Part shown: piece by piece, positions 16,946-25,397 of the stretch
How the letters are laid out: the number at the start of each line of letters is the position of its first letter
Position numbering within the stretch: the stretch's first letter is position 1
Assembly: GCA_046154185.1 (NCBI GenBank)
Contig: JBJXGE010000090.1
Span: 1-36,101, forward strand
Direction of reading: 5' to 3'
Source of the DNA: JBJXGE01 sp046154185
Lineage (GTDB): Bacteria; Planctomycetota; UBA8108; UBA1146; JAJFFE01
Length of the DNA stretch: 36,101 bases
The notes under the pieces: model-generated
Database searches by the model: none
The model's input: the letters and a program-made list of their open reading frames with translations, nothing else
Told to the model about the DNA's origin: nothing
Made by a program: the position numbers and the translations under genes

Positions 16946-18040
16946 TCAGCGCGCTGGCGCGCTGAGGTCGATGGTTCGCGTGCTGCCGCTGCGGCGATCG
17001 AGCAACAGCACTTTTGTGCGCGCGATCGGCGCGGCAGAAAATTCACTGTGCGGCAGCCGATCGCTGAACACGAGCGGACTCCGCAATTGGTTTGTGGCGC
17101 CACTCGTGTCGTAGACGCGGAGATCATCGCCGAGACCGATGACCACGGCCAGGTCGTACGAGACAGCCAATTCGTCAACACGCACCGCGACGGCGTACGT
17201 GCTGAGGTCCTCGCGCACGAGCGTCTCGAGCGTGGCGCGCGCGGAATCGAGTCGTTGCACGAGCAACGTTTGAGTGAGTTGTCCCGGTTGATCGCCGATT
17301 CCGGGTTGTTGGCGCTCGTGCACGCCGGCGAGATAAATCGCCGCGCCATCGCTCGTCACGCGCTCGAGACGCGTGAACTCGGTGATCTGCAATTGCTGCG
17401 TCTTGCGCGGTTCGCCGGCGCTGAAATCCATCGTGACGATGGCCGGCGCCGCCGCGCCCCAGCCACTCTTGGCGTGGCAGATGAGTAACAACGCGCCGCG
17501 CATTTCTGGATGCGGTACGACCGCCGCGAGGCGGCCGAGTTCGTGACCGGCGAGCCAAGCGTCGAGCACTTCCGGACCCCAAAGGGCTTGGCCGCTCGCA
17601 AGTTCATACAGCCCGACGCGATTCTGCGTGAGCACGGCGAGTCGCGAGTCCGTCAGCGCGAGGTGCGTCGGTGCGGCCGGCGTCTGCCACGCGAGATGCC
17701 GCAAGCCCGCGTCGGTGAGATCGATGATCGTCCAACGCTCCGCCGACACGACCACCGCGCTGCCATGCGACGAATCGACGGCAGTAAGAAACGGGGGACT
17801 GAGCGACGGTACGCTCGTGACGGTCGCGCGGCCTTCGATGTCGTGCGTCGTGATTTGCTGCGGCGCAAACAAGTAATACGTCGCCGGCAAACCGGGGACC
17901 GCGCAGTAACCGGCGCTCGCCGCGCGCGGCGAACGAAACGCCGCGCAGCCGTTGGCGGCGGCGATGCCGACGGCTGCCAACGAGAAGATCGCCAACGCAA
18001 CGGATCGAGCGCACCGGGGAGTCACGAGCACCTCATTCAT
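16946..18040 (-). CDS. Exported propeller-like protein, possible lipoprotein, coded with the kinase
   Basis: A 364-residue protein of unknown function. The N-terminus is hydrophobic with a cysteine at the end (AVGIAAANGC), a weak lipobox; it could be a lipoprotein or cut by another peptidase. The rest is a succession of short beta strands without a named motif (AVVVSAERWTIIDLTD, THLALTDSRLAVLTQNRVGLYELASGQALWG, AIYLAGVHERQ, VVIGLGDDLRVYDTSG), which resembles a beta-propeller made of four-stranded blades. ATG 18040 overlaps the kinase stop by eight bases (ATGAATGA), so translation is probably coupled to the kinase. No clear ribosome binding site precedes it; a GTG at 18025 with GAGG before it is an alternative. 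The context suggests an envelope partner of the kinase, but this is inference. Confidence 0.72.
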   Translation of the reverse strand: MNEVLVTPRCARSVALAIFSLAAVGIAAANGCAAFRSPRAASAGYCAVPGLPATYYLFAPQQITTHDIEGRATVTSVPSLSPPFLTAVDSSHGSAVVVSAERWTIIDLTDAGLRHLAWQTPAAPTHLALTDSRLAVLTQNRVGLYELASGQALWGPEVLDAWLAGHELGRLAAVVPHPEMRGALLLICHAKSGWGAAAPAIVTMDFSAGEPRKTQQLQITEFTRLERVTSDGAAIYLAGVHERQQPGIGDQPGQLTQTLLVQRLDSARATLETLVREDLSTYAVAVRVDELAVSYDLAVVIGLGDDLRVYDTSGATNQLRSPLVFSDRLPHSEFSAAPIARTKVLLLDRRSGSTRTIDLSAPAR

Positions 18041-21000
18041 TGCCGAGCCGCAGGACCGGGCGAAAACCGATGCGCTCGTTGCCGCGCGGCGGCACGCTGC
18101 GTTCCCTCGGTTCGATGCGACACTGAGCTTCGTCGCTCGTGTAATTGCCGCCGCTCAAGGAATCAGCGGTCGTGTCGTCGACTCGTCGTGCGCTGCAATA
18201 CTCCGAGACGTTGCCGGCCATGTCTTCGACGCCGCACCACGACCGATCGGCGGGATGGGAGCCGACGGGCGCGACACTCTCGGATCCGTCGTCGGCGCCG
18301 CGCGCATTGGTGTGCCGCGGTAGCCATTCTGCACCCCAAGGAAAAGGCCCCGCACCTGAGCCGAGCGCGGCGTACGCCCACTCGATTTCGGTCGGCAGCG
18401 CGAGATTCGCGAGCGCGCAAAAGCGCTCGGCGTCGCTCCACGACACGTCCGTCGCCGGCAGGGAGACGCGCGTGCCGGCGAGCGGTTCCGGACTCCACTT
18501 CTCGGGTGTCCGATTGAGAATCTTCGCAAACTGTCCGCGGGTCACTTCGAAGCGGCTCATGTAGTAGGGCTGGTCGAAACGATGTTGCACACCGCCCCAC
18601 GTGAGTGCGCCCGGCTCGACGAGCACGAACTCGATACCGCTCACTTTGTGAACAATCGGCGAGACGAAGCCGGAGCGCGTCGCCCGCGCGGTGTCGGGGA
18701 GCGGGGCGCAACCCTCGGGTATCCGCGCGGCAGCCCAATGGAGTGTGCGTTCGACGCGCACGGGTTCGGTCGTGCGCGGCGAAGTCGCCGTGAAGACGAC
18801 TTGCAGCACTGACGCCGCGAATCCATCGCGCGCTATATCCACCGCGGTCGCGAACGCGCCGTCGGCGCGGCGCTCGAGCGCGACCGGCGGTTGCGCGCCG
18901 ACCATCACGGTCACCGTCACCAAGTCTTGTGTAGAGTGCGCGCGAACGTCGAGTTTCGTCGCGTGCGCCGGTAGCGTCGAGTCGGCGAGTTCGATGTCAT
19001 TTGCACGCAGTACGATCTCGAGCGTGGGGGCCGGCGGAGCGCGAGTGACGGCAATCGTTCGGGATGTTTCGTTGCCGACGAGGTCGCGGGCGCGAAGCGT
19101 CCACGAGTTGGCGCCGACCTTGAGCTCTAGCTCGCGACTAAAGTTCTTGTCGAGCGAGGGGATGAGTTGGTCGTCGAGAAACACCGCCACCGCTTCGCCG
19201 CTTACGTCGCGCGTCGCGCCCGAGATGGCGATGGTCGCGCGCTCCGCCGCGACTTCGAGGGCGTCGCGCGTGGCGAAGGGACCTTCGAGTAAGAGTTCCG
19301 GCGGCGATGCATCGTAGACGATGGCCAGCGTGCGCACGGTCGGATTCTTGGCTTCATCGATCGCGGTCACTTCGAAGTTGTTGGCGCCCTCGGCAGTGAG
19401 CGCGATCGGCGCCGACACAAACTTGCCGTCGACCAGCGGCAGGTCGAATTCGTCGCCGGTTGGCGTGCGCATGCGAACGGTCTTCCGAGGATTTGCGTCG
19501 ACGATGACGCCGGTGATCGCCACGCGACCCGAGCGACTGAACCAGCGCGGCGCGGCCGCCGAGCCGCGCTCGATGAGTGGATCGTTGCCGTCGATCGCTC
19601 GAAGTTCGTTGATCGCAGGAGCGCGCGTGTCGACGCGCACGCGGTGCTCGACGATGTCGGCCTCCTCGGCCGGCTCGGTCAGGGCGACGCGCAGTTTGTA
19701 CATGCCGTCCTCTGGCGCGGCTAACTCGTATTGGAAGCGCCCGTCCTTGACCGGAATCTGCTCTTTCTCGATCCAAACCGAATCGTGGCCGTAAGCGAGG
19801 CCCTTCACCACGATCGGCGATTCGCTCACGATGCCGTCGTTCGGCGGCTCGAGTATTTCCGGGATCTCCGACTTCCGCGCGAGCTCGCGCTGACCGAGGT
19901 CTCCGACTGCCTTCGAGTTCTTGAGCCAGTAGATTCCACCGCCGACGATGAGTAGGAGCAAACAGATGCCCGCGCCGATCGCACTGCGGCGCAGGATCCG
20001 GATGATCTTGCGCTGCGTCGCGCCGATTTCGCTGAGTTGACGCAAAGCCTCGGTGGTATCGGGCCGATCTTCCTTGCGCTGTTGGAGGAGCTTGAGTACC
20101 AAGTCCGAGAGATGGACTGGGACGCCGCCCTCGGCGAGCGTCGTGGCGATCTGGTCGCGCGTGCTGCCGGGCGCCGGCCATGTCGCGGCGCACATGCGAT
20201 AGATGATGAGTCCGAGTGCGTAGAGATCTGTGCGGCCGTCGACGGCTCCGCCGCGCATTTGCTCGGGCGACATGTAGGCCGGTGTGCCCGGCGAGCGGTC
20301 AGCTTGCGTGACGGCGGCGTGCTCGAGGAGCCCTTCGCGCCGCAGAATTTTCGCGATGCCAAAGTCGAGCACTTTGATTTGCTCTGCGGGCGTACCGGGC
20401 GCGGTCAGGATCAAGTTCAGCGGCTTGAGGTCGCGGTGGACAACGCCGCGCGCGTGCGCGTACTCGAGAACGTGCAAAATCTGCTGCACGATGCGGACGA
20501 TGCGCTCGGGCTTGAGCGGTGCTTCTTGCGCGATGACCTTCTCGAGCGTCATGCCTTCAACGAAGGACATCGTGTAGTAAAGTTCGCCCGCGGTCGTCTT
20601 GCCGTCATTGAATATTTGCGTGATGCCGGGGTGCGTGAGCGTACGGAGAATTTGAATTTCGCTGCGGAAGCGCTGCTCCATGTCGAAGCTGGCACTGTGT
20701 TCGCGCTTGATCACTTTGAGCGCGAGCTGCGTGCCGGCGTGAAAGAGGTCTTCGACGAGCAGCACACGGCCGAATCCGCCTTCGCCGATGACCCGAATTT
20801 CGCGGTAGCGGCCGTCGAAAATATCGGTCGGTAACGGGACGGTGTCGCTGCTGCCTGGGCGCGGCACGGTCAAATCGGCTTCAAGGAGCTTGAGCCGTTC
20901 GTGCAGTCTGGTCGGCGCGTCGGCGGCGGGCCAGCGCTTTGCTTCTTCGAGTAGCTCGCCGAAGATCGAGTCTGCGAACCCATGTTGCGCGAGAAAGTCC

Positions 21001-21077
21001 GCGACGGCGGGCGCTGTCCCGCGGCGCCACTCCTCGAGGAAGCGGATGGCCAGTTTGAGTCGCGCGGATTCGTTCAT
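18033..21077 (-). CDS. Transmembrane Ser/Thr protein kinase with Ig-like region and FGE-type C-terminal domain
   Basis: A 1014-residue protein. Residues 1-85 form a helical N-terminal region. The kinase domain (~91-350) has all key parts: glycine loop GEGGFGRV (98-105), K121, HRDLKPLN (214-221, catalytic D216), DFG (238-240) and SPEQ. One TM helix (about 365-385) places the rest outside the cytoplasm: several Ig-like beta units (~400-790, for example VDTRAPAINELRAIDG and IVYDASPPELLLEG) and an FGE-sulfatase (SUMF1-type) domain (~805-1014, with FEVTRGQFAKILN, LPTEIEWAYAA, DMAGNVSEYC, RIGFRPV). By my alignment from memory with human FGE, the first catalytic cysteine is Ser981 and only the second (Cys986) remains. 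Formylglycine synthesis is therefore unlikely and a ligand-binding role is more plausible. Kinase-FGE fusions are known in planctomycetes. Confidence 0.93.
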   Translation of the reverse strand: MNESARLKLAIRFLEEWRRGTAPAVADFLAQHGFADSIFGELLEEAKRWPAADAPTRLHERLKLLEADLTVPRPGSSDTVPLPTDIFDGRYREIRVIGEGGFGRVLLVEDLFHAGTQLALKVIKREHSASFDMEQRFRSEIQILRTLTHPGITQIFNDGKTTAGELYYTMSFVEGMTLEKVIAQEAPLKPERIVRIVQQILHVLEYAHARGVVHRDLKPLNLILTAPGTPAEQIKVLDFGIAKILRREGLLEHAAVTQADRSPGTPAYMSPEQMRGGAVDGRTDLYALGLIIYRMCAATWPAPGSTRDQIATTLAEGGVPVHLSDLVLKLLQQRKEDRPDTTEALRQLSEIGATQRKIIRILRRSAIGAGICLLLLIVGGGIYWLKNSKAVGDLGQRELARKSEIPEILEPPNDGIVSESPIVVKGLAYGHDSVWIEKEQIPVKDGRFQYELAAPEDGMYKLRVALTEPAEEADIVEHRVRVDTRAPAINELRAIDGNDPLIERGSAAAPRWFSRSGRVAITGVIVDANPRKTVRMRTPTGDEFDLPLVDGKFVSAPIALTAEGANNFEVTAIDEAKNPTVRTLAIVYDASPPELLLEGPFATRDALEVAAERATIAISGATRDVSGEAVAVFLDDQLIPSLDKNFSRELELKVGANSWTLRARDLVGNETSRTIAVTRAPPAPTLEIVLRANDIELADSTLPAHATKLDVRAHSTQDLVTVTVMVGAQPPVALERRADGAFATAVDIARDGFAASVLQVVFTATSPRTTEPVRVERTLHWAAARIPEGCAPLPDTARATRSGFVSPIVHKVSGIEFVLVEPGALTWGGVQHRFDQPYYMSRFEVTRGQFAKILNRTPEKWSPEPLAGTRVSLPATDVSWSDAERFCALANLALPTEIEWAYAALGSGAGPFPWGAEWLPRHTNARGADDGSESVAPVGSHPADRSWCGVEDMAGNVSEYCSARRVDDTTADSLSGGNYTSDEAQCRIEPRERSVPPRGNERIGFRPVLRLGNE

Positions 21078-21246
21078 GAGGGGTTGCCGCTTCGAGTCCT
21101 CTGTTCGTGGTCGCGAACCAAGTTCGTTTCCTTATGCGCCGAACCGCACAAGGAGAGAGACGCGGTGCGTCGCGTGCGGCGTGAGGGAGCGAAAGGTTTT
21201 TGCGATCGGCGGCGCGCGGGACGCGCGTCAATTCGACGCACGGCTG

Positions 21247-22620
21247 TCAGTTCGACGCTGTCGGCAAGAGCGAAAGGTCAAGCCGAATGACGCGGGCTGC
21301 GATCACCGGCGCGGGCGGGGCGATAAACACATCTTCGAGGACGAAGATCGTGCCGTTCGGGGAGACGCCGTCTCCCTGCGCGCGCGCGGCGACGGAAATG
21401 GGCGCCACGAACGGGACCGGATTCGGTTCGGACTCGACGACGTAGGTCTCGATCCGCGCGCCGATCTCGATGCCGTTGGCGCTGAGTTGCTGTATGTATC
21501 CGCTCGGCGCGCCGCCGGAAAAGTTCGGGAAGACGCGGACCGAAAAGAAGATCGCGCCTTCTTCGTCGACCGTGATGTCTTCGATCACACCTGGAGTCGT
21601 GAGTGTAAAGGCGAAGGTGGGATCGAGTTCGCCCGTCGGCAAGAGTTTCATGATCGATTGGTCACCATTCGTGTATCGGCAACCCGCGATGAAAATGTTG
21701 CCGAGTTCGTCGATCGTCATCGCGCCGAAGCAAAAGCTCTCGATTGTCGGCGACTCAAAGGTCTCTACGACCGCGCCGGTTGCGTCGAGTTTCAGAATGG
21801 CGGGGTCCTCCAGCGGACCACCGACGCGAGTAAAGGCGTAGATGAACCCTTGCGAGTCGGCGGCGAGCGCCGCGACGCTATCGAAAATTCCAGTCGGCGG
21901 ATTCCACTCGGGTGTTTGTGCGGGAATGGGGTTCAGGTCGGCATCGAACTTAATCAGCTCGTAGGACGTCGTACCAAAAACGCCAGAGCCCGGAGCGACG
22001 AGTACGTAAGCGGCGCCGCTCGAATCGACGGCGATCGCGCCAGCCGTCGTGATTTGGGGAAACGTGTACGTGTTGACGACGGACGAATCCGCGAGCGAGA
22101 GCGTTTGCAGTTGCATGAGGTCAGGGCCGCCGAAGACGGAAGTCAAAACGTAGATGAGGTTCCCGACGATGGTGAGATCACCGGCGACGAAACTTTCGTT
22201 TCCACCTGGTACGGGGACCGGCACGCTGAATCCAAACTCATAATTGTTGAGCGTGATGGTCGCGGAACCCCATTGGGTCGGATCATTGAGCCAGGCGACT
22301 TGTAAGACGTGGGTGCCGGGAGTGGCGCCGCCGACGAAACGGATCTGATGCCCGCCTGCCGGGACCGTCTGCAATTCGCCGCCGCCGGTGACACCCCAGA
22401 TCAGCGTTTGCTGGGGTGGGACTGGCGACTCGATGCGAAAAATGCGCGACTTGCCGATGCCGATCGAAACCGCAACCGGCTCGAGCGCGATCGGCCCGGC
22501 CCCGACCCCGCCGCCACCCGACTTGCGGTCGTTCTTCACACACGCAAAGGCGGCGAGTCCGATCGCTATGGCGACGACGACAACTCGACCCGGTTTTCGA
22601 CTCCGCGGGCAAGTCTCCAT
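21247..22620 (-). CDS. Exported beta-propeller (NHL-like) protein, probable lipoprotein
   Basis: A 457-residue protein. A positively charged start and hydrophobic run end in a cysteine (GLAAFAC, residue 27), then a glycine/serine linker (SGGGGVGAG), as in lipoproteins, although the lipobox is not perfect. Residues ~40-125 look like an Ig-type domain (FRIESPVPPQQTLIWGVTGGGEL; THVLQVAWLND). The rest has repeated NHL-like blades: AIAVDSSGAAYVLVAPG, ALAADSQGFIYAFTRVG, AMTIDELGNIFIAGCRY, DITVDEEGAIFFSVRV. Such propellers bind proteins or sugars; no catalytic site is visible. GGAGAG precedes the ATG at a spacing of seven. It is read towards the kinase gene, whose start lies 169 bases downstream, and is divergent from the TetR gene. 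It may belong to the same envelope cluster. Confidence 0.77.
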   Translation of the reverse strand: METCPRSRKPGRVVVVAIAIGLAAFACVKNDRKSGGGGVGAGPIALEPVAVSIGIGKSRIFRIESPVPPQQTLIWGVTGGGELQTVPAGGHQIRFVGGATPGTHVLQVAWLNDPTQWGSATITLNNYEFGFSVPVPVPGGNESFVAGDLTIVGNLIYVLTSVFGGPDLMQLQTLSLADSSVVNTYTFPQITTAGAIAVDSSGAAYVLVAPGSGVFGTTSYELIKFDADLNPIPAQTPEWNPPTGIFDSVAALAADSQGFIYAFTRVGGPLEDPAILKLDATGAVVETFESPTIESFCFGAMTIDELGNIFIAGCRYTNGDQSIMKLLPTGELDPTFAFTLTTPGVIEDITVDEEGAIFFSVRVFPNFSGGAPSGYIQQLSANGIEIGARIETYVVESEPNPVPFVAPISVAARAQGDGVSPNGTIFVLEDVFIAPPAPVIAARVIRLDLSLLPTASN

Positions 22621-22759
22621 GCGTGCTCTCTCCGTTCCTGTTTCCTCACCTCAAGTTGCAACTGCGCAGACTAGCCACCCTGCGCGCCACATTCAAGGAC
22701 CCAGCGGAAACCAGGCGCCGCCGGGCGCGACACCGGACGGGACCGGGTGGGTGTAAAGC

Positions 22760-22798
22760 TTGCGTTTCAATCGTTGGTTTGTAGCATGCGTATCAAAC
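22760..22798 (+). promoter_or_regulatory. Candidate promoter and operator of the TetR-exporter operon
   Basis: An inverted repeat GTTTG (22777-22781) - 12 bases - CAAAC (22794-22798) centred on GCATGC lies 22-43 bases before the TetR start. It overlaps a weak promoter-like pair: TTGCGT (22760-22765), 16 bases, TAGCAT (22782-22787). TetR proteins often repress their own operon from a palindrome in this position. The match to consensus is poor, so this is a candidate only. Confidence 0.3.
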
Positions 22799-22819
22799 GA
22801 GTGTTTAGCAAAGGTCTGA

Positions 22820-23467
22820 GTGCGAGCCAATCTGACGGAGCCGATTTCAGCGACGCGCGTTCGCCTCCTCGAGGCGGCCGGCGAAGTTTTTGTTGAACAG
22901 GGATTTCGCGCCGCCACGGTCCGCGAGATCTGTCGGCGCGCCGCCGCCAACGTCGCCGCCGTCAACTATCACTTCCGCGACAAGCTCAGCCTCTACGAAG
23001 CGACGTTCGCTTATTGGGCTCAATCCGCGCTCGAGAAATATCCACCCACGCTCGGCCTCGGCCCGAACCCCACTGCCGAAGAACGGCTGGCGGCCTACGT
23101 CCGCTCGTTCCTCTACCGCATCCTCGACGGCGGCAAATCAGCGTGGTTCGGCAAGCTCATGTCGCGCGAGATGCAAGATCCGACCGCCGTCCTCGATCGC
23201 CGCGTCGCCGACACCATCAAGCCGCTTTCCGATCTCCTCCACGATCTCGTGCGACAAGTCGCCAGCGCCACCCTCAGTCCCGAAATCGTCCGCAACGTCG
23301 CCGGCAGCATCGTCGGGCAAATTGTCTTCTATCATCACTCGCGTCCGATCATCGCGCGCCTCTTCCCCGAGCTCACCAACACGCCCGACCAAATCGACGC
23401 GCTGGCGCAGCACATCACGCGCTTCTCGCTCGCCGGATTGCGCGAACTCGCGAAACCGGAGGTCTGA
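22820..23467 (+). CDS. TetR-family regulator of the exporter operon (CecR/YbiH-like)
   Basis: A 215-residue DNA-binding protein. The N-terminal helix-turn-helix is typical of TetR: RVRLLEAAGEVFVEQGFRAATVREICRRAAANVAAVNYHF (about 13-52; the YHF end of the recognition helix is a hallmark). The ligand domain (SAWFGKLMSREMQDPTAVLD; IVGQIVFYHHSRPII) resembles the DUF1956 type seen in CecR/YbiH, which also controls an ABC exporter with a HlyD adaptor. GTG 22820 is chosen because AAAGG lies five bases upstream. Three bases separate its stop from the permease start, so regulator and pump form one operon. It probably represses the operon until a ligand, perhaps a toxic compound, binds. Confidence 0.92.
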   Translation: MRANLTEPISATRVRLLEAAGEVFVEQGFRAATVREICRRAAANVAAVNYHFRDKLSLYEATFAYWAQSALEKYPPTLGLGPNPTAEERLAAYVRSFLYRILDGGKSAWFGKLMSREMQDPTAVLDRRVADTIKPLSDLLHDLVRQVASATLSPEIVRNVAGSIVGQIVFYHHSRPIIARLFPELTNTPDQIDALAQHITRFSLAGLRELAKPEV

Positions 23468-23470
23468 GCC

Positions 23471-24649
23471 ATGCTGCACGTCGCACTTCGCATGTTGGTC
23501 GGCAATCGCGGCAAGTACTTCGGCATCATTTTGGGCCTCACCTTCGCGTCGTTTCTCATCACGCAGCAGTCGGCGATCTTCGTCGGTCTCATGACGCGCA
23601 CCTTTGGCAGCATCACCGACATGGGGCAACCGGACATTTGGGTGATGGACGACAAGGTGCAATTCATCGACGACGTCAAGCCGTTGCAAGACACCGAACT
23701 CTACCGCGTGCGCGGCATCGACGGAGTGGAATGGGCGGTGCCGCTCTACAAAGGGCTCCTCAAAGCGCGGCTCGATAACGGCAACTTTCAAACTTGCAAT
23801 GTGATTGGGCTCGACGACGCGACCTTGATCGGCGGACCACCCGTCATGATCGAGGGGCGACTCGCGGATTTGCGGCGCGCCGAAAGCGTGATCGTCGACG
23901 ACGTCGGCGCCCGCGGCAAACTCGCGCTGCGTCCCATCGGCGCCGACTCGAAACCTATTCCAGGCGCGGCGCCGGTGCCGCTCCGCGTCGGCGACAGCAT
24001 CGAGCTCAACGACCATCGCGCCGTCGTCGTCGGACTCTGCACCGTGTCGCGCACATTTCAATCGCAGCCGGTCATCTACACCACGTACTCGCGCGCCACG
24101 ACCTTCGCACCGCGCGAGCGCAAACTGCTCTCCTTCGTGTTGGTGAAAGCAAAACGCGGCGAGGATCCGCGCGCGCTCTGCGCCCGCATTCGCGAACACA
24201 CCGGTCTCGCCGCGCTGACCGCCGACGAGTTCAAGACCATGACCGTCAAATACTTTCTCAAGTACACGGGCATTCCGATCAACTTCGGGATCTCCGTGCT
24301 GCTCGGCTTCATCGTCGGCATGGCGATCGCCGGCCAGACTTTCTACAGCTTTACGCTCGACAACTTGCGCCACTTCGGCGCGCTCAAGGCCATGGGCGCG
24401 GGCAACGGTTTGCTGCTGCGCATGATCCTGTTGCAAGCGTTGCTCGTCGGCTTCGTGGGCTATGGATTCGGCGTCGGCCTCGCGTCGTTCTTCAAGCTCG
24501 CGACCGTCAATACCGAGTTGGCGTTTCGCATGCCGTGGCAACTGCTCCTCGTGAGCGGCGCCGCGGTCATGGTCATTTGTGCGCTCTCCGCCGTCGTCAG
24601 TCTCATAAAAGTGATGCGGCTAGAGCCGGCGATCGTGTTTAAGGGATAA
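23471..24649 (+). CDS. ABC exporter permease, FtsX/DevC type
   Basis: A 392-residue inner-membrane protein with the FtsX-type layout: one TM near the N-terminus (about 17-40), a large extracytoplasmic domain (~45-270), then three TM helices in the last 125 residues (INFGISVLLGFIVGMAIAG; LLLRMILLQALLVGFVGYGFG; LLLVSGAAVMVICALSAV) and a short end LEPAIVFKG, typical of MacB/DevC permeases. The extracytoplasmic part contains DIWVMDD and IVDDVGARGKL, as in DevC-like proteins. GGAGG lies eight bases before the ATG, inside the end of the TetR gene. It should work as a dimer with the ATPase coded next, and with the HlyD adaptor and outer-membrane factor. The substrate is unknown. Confidence 0.9.
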   Translation: MLHVALRMLVGNRGKYFGIILGLTFASFLITQQSAIFVGLMTRTFGSITDMGQPDIWVMDDKVQFIDDVKPLQDTELYRVRGIDGVEWAVPLYKGLLKARLDNGNFQTCNVIGLDDATLIGGPPVMIEGRLADLRRAESVIVDDVGARGKLALRPIGADSKPIPGAAPVPLRVGDSIELNDHRAVVVGLCTVSRTFQSQPVIYTTYSRATTFAPRERKLLSFVLVKAKRGEDPRALCARIREHTGLAALTADEFKTMTVKYFLKYTGIPINFGISVLLGFIVGMAIAGQTFYSFTLDNLRHFGALKAMGAGNGLLLRMILLQALLVGFVGYGFGVGLASFFKLATVNTELAFRMPWQLLLVSGAAVMVICALSAVVSLIKVMRLEPAIVFKG

Positions 24650-24652
24650 CGC

Positions 24653-25366
24653 ATGTCCGTCGCCACTCAACTCGCCGTGATGTGCCGCGGCATAACCAAG
24701 AGCTACGGACGCGGCACGACACACGTCACCGCGCTGCGCGGCATCGATCTCGAAGTCGCCACCGGCGAGCTGATGATGCTGGTCGGCCCGAGTGGTTGCG
24801 GCAAGACCACGCTGATTTCGGTGCTTGCCGGCATCCTCGACCAGGATGACGGCGAGTGCCTCATCTTCGATCAAGACCTGCGCGCGATGTCCGACCGCGC
24901 TCGTACCGCGTACCGCGCCGTGAACATCGGTTTCGTGTTTCAAGCCTTCAATTTGATACCGACCTTGACAGCCGCGGAAAACGTGGCGGTGCCGCTCCTC
25001 ATCAACGGCATGGCGCGTCGCGCGGCGCTCGCACAGGCGCGCGCCACGCTCGAGCATGTCGGCATCGGCGATCGTTGGCGCGCACTACCGTCGGCGCTTT
25101 CTGGTGGACAACAGCAGCGTGTCGCCATTGCGCGCGCCATCGTGCATCGCCCGCGTCTCATCGTCTGTGATGAGCCGACGAGCGCGCTCGATCACGAAAC
25201 CGGCGGTCGCGTGATGGAACTCATACGCAGCGCCGCACTGCGCAGTGACAGCGCGCTCGTGATCGTGACGCACGACGCGCGCATTTTTCCGTTCGCGGAT
25301 CGCATTGCCCAGATGGATGACGGCAGAATCGTTCGAATCGTCGACTCGGCCGCGCAGTTGACGTGA
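24653..25366 (+). CDS. ABC exporter ATP-binding protein (MacB/LolD/DevA type)
   Basis: A 237-residue ATPase, full family length. Walker A GPSGCGKT (45-52), Q-loop FVFQAFNLIPTLTAAENV (~95-111), signature LSGGQQQR (149-156), Walker B LIVCDEPTSALD (169-180) and the switch histidine in VIVTHDARIF are all present. The sequence is typical of the lipoprotein- and macrolide-exporter class of ATPases (LolD, MacB, DevA), which pair with FtsX-type permeases. The start is three bases after the permease stop, with AAGGG seven bases before the ATG. It drives the transporter from the cytoplasmic side. Confidence 0.96.
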   Translation: MSVATQLAVMCRGITKSYGRGTTHVTALRGIDLEVATGELMMLVGPSGCGKTTLISVLAGILDQDDGECLIFDQDLRAMSDRARTAYRAVNIGFVFQAFNLIPTLTAAENVAVPLLINGMARRAALAQARATLEHVGIGDRWRALPSALSGGQQQRVAIARAIVHRPRLIVCDEPTSALDHETGGRVMELIRSAALRSDSALVIVTHDARIFPFADRIAQMDDGRIVRIVDSAAQLT

Positions 25367-25397
25367 ATCCGGCCGACTCGGCAGAGAGGGAGTGTCC

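Noticed and set aside
16918..17349. N-terminal extension of the beta-barrel gene
   Set aside because: It overlaps the coding end of the upstream gene and has shadow-like composition. ATG 16917 has a ribosome binding site and leads into a signal sequence.
20842..22305. 487-residue open frame on the + strand
   Set aside because: It runs opposite the propeller lipoprotein and the kinase start; composition is Arg/Asp-rich and no motif is seen.
23138..24541. 467-residue open frame on the - strand
   Set aside because: It is antisense to the TetR and permease genes, which are clearly real.
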